In this document: one piece after another, positions 57,009 through 64,000 of the stretch
Position numbering within the stretch: the stretch's first letter is position 1
Layout of the letters: each line of letters begins with the position of its first letter
From: Alentia gelatinosa
Taxonomy: Eukaryota; Annelida; Polychaeta; Phyllodocida; Polynoidae
Direction: 5' to 3'
Length of the DNA: 64,000 nt
Assembly: GCA_950022655.1 (NCBI GenBank)
Contig: OX465584.1
Location: 5,961,694 to 6,025,693, forward strand
Notes under the pieces: generated by a model
What the model was told of the DNA's origin: nothing
The model's database searches: none
The model's input: the letters and a program-made list of their open reading frames with translations, nothing else
Program-made: the position numbers and the translations under genes

Positions 57009-57433
57009 TTCCTATATATCCATTATTGAACTAACTAGAGTTACATACCACTGCTGGGGGGTGCATTAAAAATAAGTTATGTGTCGAGGTTGACGTTTTC
57101 GTCCAGCTCTCATGTTTTCGTCCCGCTCTGACGTTTTCGTCCCGCTCTGATCACGTGATACAATACAGCAGCGGGACGAAACAATAGCTGTTGTGGTTAC
57201 TCGATAAGGGTGGCCATTTTCATAGGAAGTGTTTCAGGTAAAGAATTAAGCATTTTTATCGATATTTAAAGGTATACAGGAATAGGGAAACCAAGTACCG
57301 GTTAGCAAAAGTCAAAGTTACTCGGTAAATCTTGGAAAAATTACTGCCCGCGGCTGACGCCTTGGGCAGTAATTTTTCCAAGCCTTACCTCGTAACTTTG
57401 AACTTTTGCTCACTGGAACATAGTTTCCCTCTA
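57009..57433 (+). mobile_element. Family C element C6, tandem to C5
   Basis: Starts TTCCTATATATCC immediately after the CCCTCTA end of C5, with no spacer, and is a standard copy through AGTTTCCCTCTA at 57433. Head-to-tail joining fits insertion next to a fixed end or a rolling-circle dimer. Confidence 0.8.
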
Positions 57434-57625
57434 TTCTGTAGAGTAATACTTTAGGTATAATTGGTCATAATCGCAAGATATCATAATTGCAAGATTGAGA
57501 CAATAGGTCAAGATACAGTACGTAGGTTATATCAGCAGAGTTGGAAGCATCTGATCGGATCAGAGTAAATATGAAAATATAAGATATTACCTTTGAAAAT
57601 AGAAAGGACCTTCTTCTCATTCAAA

Positions 57626-57840
57626 GCACCCCTCTCATAAGATCTCACACTCTCTAAGTGGTATTCTGTACTCTCACTACGCTCTATGGGAGAAAAATTC
57701 TTAACGAACTAGGCTTAGAGGGTTGAGAATCCACTGGCCTGCCTCCCGTGCTAAAGACGTATATCAATGCAGCCCGAAGATTCCTATAATCTCAATGATG
57801 CCACCTAGCGGGAATACTGTGTGCCAGTAGAGTCGTTTGT
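57626..57840. mobile_element. O-type MITE, partial copy
   Basis: GCACCCCTCTCATAAGATC, TTCTGTACTCTCACTACGC and AACGAACTAGGCTTAGAG at the left, then the centre in inverted order compared with 49726-50103. The right arm is missing. 57841-58477 shows no recognised gene. Confidence 0.6.
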
Positions 57841-58477
57841 GTATATATATATATATATTCATAATTATTCTTTTAAATCATATTCAGAGGTATAAGACCG
57901 TTACAAAAGGGTTAGATGGCAAAGTGAAGTCATTGTATTGAAGAATCTATACTAAATTGAAAATTCATATGGATTCAACGCTCTAAAAATCAGTATTGTG
58001 CTACATATTTAATGAGGTCTTGAGTATCCCTATTTTAGAGGACACCCAGAGATTCTCATGCTCCTTACTTGCTGTTAATTTTGCTACTCTGCATCACAAC
58101 ATAAATTTTTCGATATATGTTATTATAAAACTATGATTGTACGCTGGGATCTAATTTTATTACGGGCATAGCCATGAAAGCCAGTTGTATAACAACTGAG
58201 GCTAGATGCCACCGATGTTGAATCGCTCATGTACTGAACAACTGAAACAAGCAACGATACTGTATAGCTTTCTATCTTTGATTCAATAAAGGAAATCATA
58301 CACCAAAAAAATCTATACCCAATATATTTATACACAGGTAAATTCTTTGTTCTTGTTCACGGTTAGTAGCAATGCCTGCACTATTTCTAAAGAGTTAAAA
58401 TCGATAAAAAGAAAGCACCAAGAATTGATTCCACAGATGTTTCTGTAAGTGACTAAAAATAAGATCACAAACAATAT

Positions 58478-58790
58478 GGACTTCCAGCGTGCTGAAAAAA
58501 AGCTATCCCTTCACTATCTGCGTGTTTTTTACTGTGTTATGGGGGAAGGAGCAGGGTGCCAGTGTCTCAGGGTCACTCAAGACTGAGATGCCGATACCTC
58601 AAGACCCACTGGTGCTTGATATGTTTGGTTCCAGAATTGGCAAGTTGACTGGGTGCAAGTGCGTTAGAGAAAACTATCCAAAGATTGAATGTAATCCAAA
58701 CCTTTTAATTGTCATTCATTTATGATTGCACGCTCATTCATTAATGATGAACATACCATTTGCTCCTAGTATGTACGACGGACAGGAATT
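58478..58790 (+). repeat. Dispersed repeat L, copy 4
   Basis: GGACTTCCAGCGTGCTG, CTTCACTATCTGCGTG, TGGTGCTTGATATGTTTGG and ATTCATTAATGATGAACATA follow the same order as in L copy 2. Confidence 0.55.
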
Positions 58791-58855
58791 CCTTAATTGA
58801 ATGGGCATGGCGGTTAAGACTAGCTACAAAGAAGTAGCTGAACCGGAGTTTACAT

Positions 58856-58972
58856 CAAGGCCCGTTTCCATTGGCCGATTTCCTGTCACCGATCTACAGT
58901 CAGGAACCACCTACGGACTTTTGGCACTGTGGACCCAATATCGGCCAATGGAAACAACCAAGGTCGTGAAAT
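58856..58972. mobile_element. Short MITE with GTTTCCATTGGCCGAT ends
   Basis: GTTTCCATTGGCCGAT and ATCGGCCAATGGAAAC are perfect 16-bp inverted ends around about 85 bases. Single ends of the same kind lie at 59146, 60752 and 61212. Confidence 0.65.
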
Positions 58973-59362
58973 GCCCCACGACTTTTTCTTCTTAGATTAT
59001 GCAATGTGGCACCACCCACCACTGAGTGAAAGCTTGGTTACTGAGTGAAATCTACTACCCTCAGTGATTTTTCTATAGGGACGCACAGTCAGTGGCACCA
59101 CTGACAGACTTTCTGTGCAACGCAAAAAGTCTAAGCAATCTTCGCCGGCCAATGGAAACGGGCCTTTTGACAAATAGAAACATGGTGACTGTAGATCGTT
59201 ATGCTAATAGTCATCAGGTGGTACTTGATCACACAATAAGGGCCGAAATAGTCGCCGACCTCAGAATCTACTCAGGCGTTCACAACAGACGACATTTTAT
59301 AGAAATGAGTTTTTACAGAATCACCAGCAGTCTAGACGACTGATTCAATCCGGCTTGAGATA

Positions 59363-59660
59363 TTATCCTACCCCTAATATAAATCCCATAGGTTTAAACT
59401 TGGGTTTCCATATGCCACGCTGACTGGCATACAGAGTTTTATATGCCACTAGTGGCATACAGAAGTGTTATCACGTAATATTCCAAAATCGAGAAGAAAG
59501 GGTAGGATAAAATCAAAACCTGATTTGTTTTAATCTTGGCCACCGCATGCCACTCCTGGAGTTTTGACTCCGGACTTCACTCGGCTTCGCCTCATGAAGT
59601 CACTATGCCAAACGCCAGTCGTGGCATACGGTGGCCAAGATTAAAACTCATCCAGTTTTA
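59363..59660 (+). mobile_element. Family A two-module foldback element A6
   Basis: TTATCCTACCCC, CCCATAGGTTTAAACTTGGG, repeated TGCCAC/GTGGCAT words, inner repeat AGGGTAGGATAA. The palindrome pairs TTTTAATCTTGGCCACCG with CGGTGGCCAAGATTAAAA and has a CTCGGCTTCGCCTCATG loop. The ATGCCAC word also sits in both arms. Confidence 0.75.
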
Positions 59661-59729
59661 TGATAGTCATCGGCTGTCAAATGGTCTACATAATCGCCAG
59701 GTGGTGCCAAATTCCATAATCTGACATGA

Positions 59730-59832
59730 TAGAGGGAAACTATGTCCCGGTGAAAGTATGTCAAAGTTACGAGGTAAGGATCGAAATATTTACTGCCCGA
59801 GGCCTTAGCCGAGGCCAGTAATTTGTTCGACT
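59730..59832 (-). mobile_element. Family C palindrome fragment
   Basis: TAGAGGGAAACTATGTCCCG, GTCAAAGTTACGAGGTAAGG and GCCCGAGGCCTTAGCC match the outer half of C3. The inner arm and module are replaced by unrelated DNA. Confidence 0.5.
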
Positions 59833-60745
59833 TCGTTCAGAACGATTTATCGTCGACACCTCGAATAAGTATCGTCGTATTGGCGTCATAACCATGTTTT
59901 TATATATTATAGAAAGACATGGTTAGTATGTCTGACCAAAATATCGAGGAACAGATGGAATTCAGACACACTCTCTATGTCATTTTATTATTATATACCT
60001 AGAAATCATTAAGAATGCCATTCTACAACTCACTAAATAGAAGAATGAATGGTAACGTACGGAGGGTAGTATTATACATATTACTATACACCTATGGGCG
60101 AACGTCTGTGAAATACTACCCGCTGCTGGGGATATAGTATATAACGTTCGGGCCCGCCGTGTAGTAGGACGTAGTGATTCCCATAGGCTTAAGCATGTAA
60201 AAATATACGTCCCGCTGCTACAGACACTACGGCCCGAATGAAATCATTACTACTAGGGCGTATACATGAGACATTCGTGCACCGGTATATAATGATAATA
60301 ATGACTGAAAGGAAATCACGATCAGATGTATAAAGTCAAAAAGGAAATTCTCAAAAAAACAAAAACTATTACTCTAAGTAATTACTGTAAGTAACTGTAT
60401 GCCGCTATCACAGATCATTGCTCACTATCACCCCAGTGATTACGATCAAGCCTGCACCCATTGCCCTGTATGTCCTTAGACATGCCTGTACTATCAGCCT
60501 GTTGTTCGCAGATACCCATCCATTAATCGGCTAATTATCGCGTAGACCATCTGCCTGCTGTGCGTATTTTTAGAGAAGTCAGAAGCGACTGAATGATGAA
60601 TGTGGGTGTGAGTGCGTGACTAACTGTCCTATAGTCTGCAGATAGATCTATCTGTGTTGGCATTCTGCCTCGCTATCTTCGTGTCCCTGTTTCAGCCCCG
60701 AAGCTTTCCCGTACTTCCTCATATATAAAGTATCTGGTTTCTTTG
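59833..60745. other. No gene recognised; one complex inverted repeat
   Basis: Between 60130 and 60270 GTTCGGGCCCGCCGTGTAG and CTACGGCCCGAATGAAATC face each other around CCCATAGGCTTAAGC, a word typical of family A. It may be a rearranged relic of that group. The rest is plain. Confidence 0.35.
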
Positions 60746-60747
60746 AG

Positions 60748-61232
60748 ACCTCGTTTCCATTGGCCGATGAAAACGGCAGAGAATTCTTTAGCCGGTGGTG
60801 CAACCGACTTTATCTCAGCCCTGATATTTTTTTCCCCATAGACTTAACATTGATAATATGCCATTCAATTTGGTTTACTACATAATCCCACTCGGCTTTG
60901 CCTTGTGAGATTACTCCGCAACCAAAACTCATGGCATATTGTCAGTGGCTATGGATCTCGGTGAAGTTCCTGATTAGTATGTTCGTATCAAATTATCGAT
61001 GAGGGTGCAGTAAATGCTTTGTTTCTACTGTATTTTCCAGGTACTCTCAGATTTTCTATGAGAAAATCTGTCCTTGGTGGCCTTGTTACATGATAAATAC
61101 CCAATTATTCGGTGAAAATTCTTTGCAGGTATTGTTTTCATTCACCAATCTGGTATCAGTGTACCCAAAAATTCTATCAGTCGTTCCCGACTGCAGATTG
61201 GTGCAGAAAAATCGGCCAATGGAATGGGCTTT
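60748..61232. mobile_element. MITE with GTTTCCATTGGCCGAT ends enclosing a family B core
   Basis: CTCGTTTCCATTGGCCGATG at the left and ATCGGCCAATGGAATGGGC at the right bound about 485 bases that contain B7. Whether the ends belong to one element is not certain. Confidence 0.4.
60810..60955 (+). mobile_element. Family B element B7, compact form
   Basis: TTATCTCAGCCC, CCATAGACTTAACATTG and then directly a hairpin pairing ATATGCCATTCAATTTGG with AACTCATGGCATAT around CTCGGCTTTGCCTTGTG. The inner repeat and most of module one are deleted. Confidence 0.6.
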
Positions 61233-61730
61233 AGCCCGGTTTCCACCTACCGACTTATGGCCTCCGATACAATTATCAACCGCAGATGACAGATTTGTGG
61301 TTAGAAGTCGGCAGGAGGAGTCTAAAAAAAATTTTAAAATCAGCAACGGATTTAATTTTCGATTTAGGGCATATTTTCGTATCACTTGTGAAGTGTACAC
61401 GAGGGTTGTTGTGGCCCCTAAGATTCGAGGTCAACTCTCGACTGTATTGCCCTCCCAAGGCGCGAGAAATTAACATGTAAGGAGGTCAGGGTGAAGGTCG
61501 GGGTTTGCTGTGAATGCAGTCATTGGCTACTCAGTCTACTCTATTCCTTATATGGACTTAAGGTAATGGGACAACTCCATGCTGACACCGTCCTGAAATT
61601 TTTCTCTGAATTAAAAAAAACAACCAAAAAATCCTGAGCCGATGAATTCAACATGGGTTGATTTTGTTGGGGATGAATTAAGGGAGAGGTTGAAAACGGA
61701 TCGGCAGGTGGAAACAGAATGATGATTTAC
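61233..61730. mobile_element. MITE with GGTTTCCACCTACCGA ends holding repeat P
   Basis: GCCCGGTTTCCACCTACCGA and CGGATCGGCAGGTGGAAAC are loosely inverted. Inside lies repeat P copy 2 (61405-61590), uninterrupted, whereas copy 1 at 3700-3874 ends in a Q-type MITE. Open frames of 104 and 127 codons on opposite strands here have no recognised motif. Confidence 0.4.
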
Positions 61731-61760
61731 AAAATCGCCGATCTCATGTGCAGATCTTTA

Positions 61761-62132
61761 GGCCATTCAAAAAAAAACAACTTGTTTCTCATCACCAAGC
61801 CATGAGAAATATGACGAGGGCGTTTTTTTTGTTGCTATATTAAAGATGGCTTTTGAAGTGTCATAAAATGGGCTTCAGACATACAGTAAAACCCCGCATA
61901 AGCGGACACCCTCCTATCCTGGCCAAAGTGACCGCTTACGCGGGGTTTCAAGATTTTTACTGGGTATACATTTCATGCATCCCTGACATCAGGACCATAA
62001 ATTTGATACTAAATACACATACCTTTCATAATTTCTATCAAGGTTCATCTTATATAAAAAAGAAAACAAATCTTCTAAAATCGGTTTTTCTGATGCGCGC
62101 GGTGATAAACAATTTGTTTTTTTTGAGTGGCC
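61761..62132. mobile_element. PIF/Harbinger-type MITE R2
   Basis: GGCCATTCAAAAAAAAAC to GAGTGGCC, flanked by TTA on both sides (TWA target duplication). The hairpin CCCGCATAAGCGGACACC / GACCGCTTACGCGGGG is kept. About 80 percent alike to R1 by eye, with a 30-40 base extra segment. Confidence 0.8.
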
Positions 62133-62919
62133 TTAGCGCATGCATCACGTTCACCTTATTTGCATATTAGAACAAGGGCTTCCTGAAAAACGTAGAACAT
62201 TTTGTTGCTGGGTGGAAAATGACACTAAAGATGCTTTCCCGCTTGCTGACAGAATGATCAGCGACTTAAAAAAAAGACTCGCTCAAATATGCAACTAGTA
62301 GGAAGTTGTTGTGGGCGCTAAAAATCCGTTCAAAAGATCTTAGACATGGATGACCTGTTTCTATGTTGCATACAATTATCTATAGCGGATGTGTTGAAAT
62401 TTTTACCAAATTTATCCATGACAAAATCCAGCTTCGATGAATGCGTCAGCCATGACTCTGTTGGAAAATGGCGCCTAAATTTGATTTTTGATCGGTCTCG
62501 GGCTTCTCTAGATTTTGTTTCCACTTGCAGATCTCTTCACTTGAAGCTGGATTTTCTAATAAAAGGGCGATGCTACAAATACTGTTTTGATGTGTCTGTC
62601 ATATTGTCTTGTTGTGTTTTGTCCTGTATGAAAAAAGAAGAAAAAAATGGGGAGAAAAAATAATATTCCACGGGTGAGATGTGACACATGTATTTCGAAA
62701 ATCTGTAGAAACAGGGTAGATTAATTTACCAGTGCATGACAACCCTATATCATTTAGAAATGTATCTGATTCTTTATGGCTGCTAGAATAGTTGTGTGTA
62801 TATATCCTGTACAATTCGTATCTCATTCTGAAGTTACAAGTCACATTGAAACCTGATTTTCATGACTAGTTGAAAATAAATATTCTCCATAATAAAAAAA
62901 AATATAAAAAGGGCGATGC
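62133..62919. other. No gene recognised
   Basis: AT-rich. A 105-codon open frame (62346-62663) ends in lysine-rich low complexity and has no known motif. Confidence 0.4.
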
Positions 62920-63159
62920 TTAAGTGGGATTCACATGATGGGATCCATGTACCTCACAGGGCTCAAAATCTCATGCGATTTTGTTTCTTTTTAGGGGGAA
63001 ATGTCTTTAACAATTACAGGGAGGAAAACATGTCTCAGGGTAATGAATCCCTATAGTTTAGACGAAGAAATTGTGTTCGACTACAGAATCTCAGCAGGAT
63101 TTGTCTCAGAAAAACACCCTGTAAGTTACATGAATCCCATCGTGTGAATCCCACTTTAA
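62920..63159 (+). mobile_element. Family I TTAA-ended MITE, short form
   Basis: TTAAGTGGGATTCACATGAT opens and CGTGTGAATCCCACTTTAA closes. The interior holds one copy of CAGCAGGATTTGTCTCAG, the unit that is expanded nine-fold at 41.4 kb. 63160-64000 beyond it shows no gene or repeat I can support. Confidence 0.75.
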
Positions 63160-64000
63160 GGGCAAAATCCACCAGGCCGATTTCTCACCCGATCAATTGT
63201 TTCTGGGCCCTTAAGAGGAGCCTCACGTACTGTAATTTATCTAATTCTGATAATAATAGTTTAATAAATGACCATTTTCAAAGATTTGAGAAATTCTAGG
63301 GCATCCGATAATAATCGGCGATTGTCTGGCTACGGAATCGCCTACCGTCGGGCCAGTGGAACATCCCCTTTACACAGAAAATCAAATTTGATCTCCATTG
63401 GAAAATAAAATCAAACAGGACTACCTATGGAACTAATCCCTTCTAAAGTGTTTATATAAATATATACAAGCAATGTACATAAATCTTCTATCTTTGGTTT
63501 GAAGTCTTTTAGTTTGCATGTAACCACCTAATGTTTATACATAAGACTCTTTAACATTCGGAGATTAATACACTTCGTACCTAACATGTGTGTAGCTTCT
63601 GCCCCTAGCTGTGCCATGCTTTAAGCCGCAAACTGACGACGTTACACAATAAATCCCGCTAATACTGAGAGCCCCAGAGCCGTGTGAAATGCCGGTATTA
63701 TCCTTGAATGCACTTCGGTGGTCCTCCATAGAATCTACATTAACCGGTTTGATGCATGACTGGATGCAGACATGGCATGTAGTGAGCAAAATAAATATGT
63801 TGGCAAGCAGCTATAGGTGCTATTGTGAGGAAAATAGCCGTTAGATACTATATCAAAATCCTTATTGGACCATGACGTGCTTTATTGCAAGCAACTATTT
63901 TAATGTGTACTATGATATATATGCCTGCTTCCGAATCTGCTGAAATAGTTTACCTACTGTCTGAATCTAGAATTTATCATATTGACCGAAATGGCCAATA

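Overview
This window looks like intergenic or intronic DNA of a metazoan, most likely a marine invertebrate (my inference). The basis is AT-rich DNA with almost no long open frames outside tandem repeats, a TTAGGG-type telomere tract, a Penelope-like GIY-YIG endonuclease fragment, a non-LTR reverse-transcriptase remnant, tRNA-headed SINEs, and very many short non-autonomous DNA elements. Nothing is prokaryotic: there are no operons, no ribosome-binding sites and no bacterial gene density. A lophotrochozoan is a guess I cannot prove.

Layout. 1-5 kb: nested MITEs, a 93-bp minisatellite that grew out of a MITE end, and a MITE with its empty site close by. 6-18 kb: two-module foldback elements (families A, B, C), TTAA-ended MITEs, a decamer array and a five-copy exon-like 164-bp array. 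18-24 kb: the L repeat family, MITEs and a motif-dense 29-bp array. 24-31 kb: a 59-bp array holding a tRNA SINE, a Harbinger MITE, a precisely mappable foldback insertion and a 61-bp array. 31-37 kb: 3' end of a LINE, a 24-bp array open in many frames, a 16-bp array and an interstitial telomeric tract. 37-43 kb: Penelope-like endonuclease with a hammerhead-like core downstream, and TTAA MITEs. 44-51 kb: more minisatellites, and two CpG or CCAAT-rich stretches that could be promoters with tiny first exons. 52-64 kb: MITEs, a tandem pair of family C elements, and a second Harbinger MITE.

The most notable signal is a recurring architecture seen in about 20 full or partial copies from at least four families unrelated in sequence. 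A module of about 80-300 bp bounded by short inverted repeats (for example TTATCCTACCCC / GGGTAGGATAA) is followed on one side only by a large imperfect palindrome, which in families A-C usually runs from AAACC to GGTTTC and in families A and B often has a GGCTTCGCC-like loop. Two comparisons with uninterrupted paralogous sites suggest insertion between two T residues without target duplication. That matches the published Helentron/Helitron2 group (asymmetric terminal inverted repeats, T-T insertion). The families, the long palindromes and the shared loop may be undescribed. No Rep-helicase gene is present here.

No complete host gene can be supported. The only coding sequence I trust is transposon-derived: the GIY-YIG fragment at about 38.5 kb and the reverse-transcriptase tail at about 32.1 kb. 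Coordinates of repeats are read by eye and are good to about 5-20 bases.
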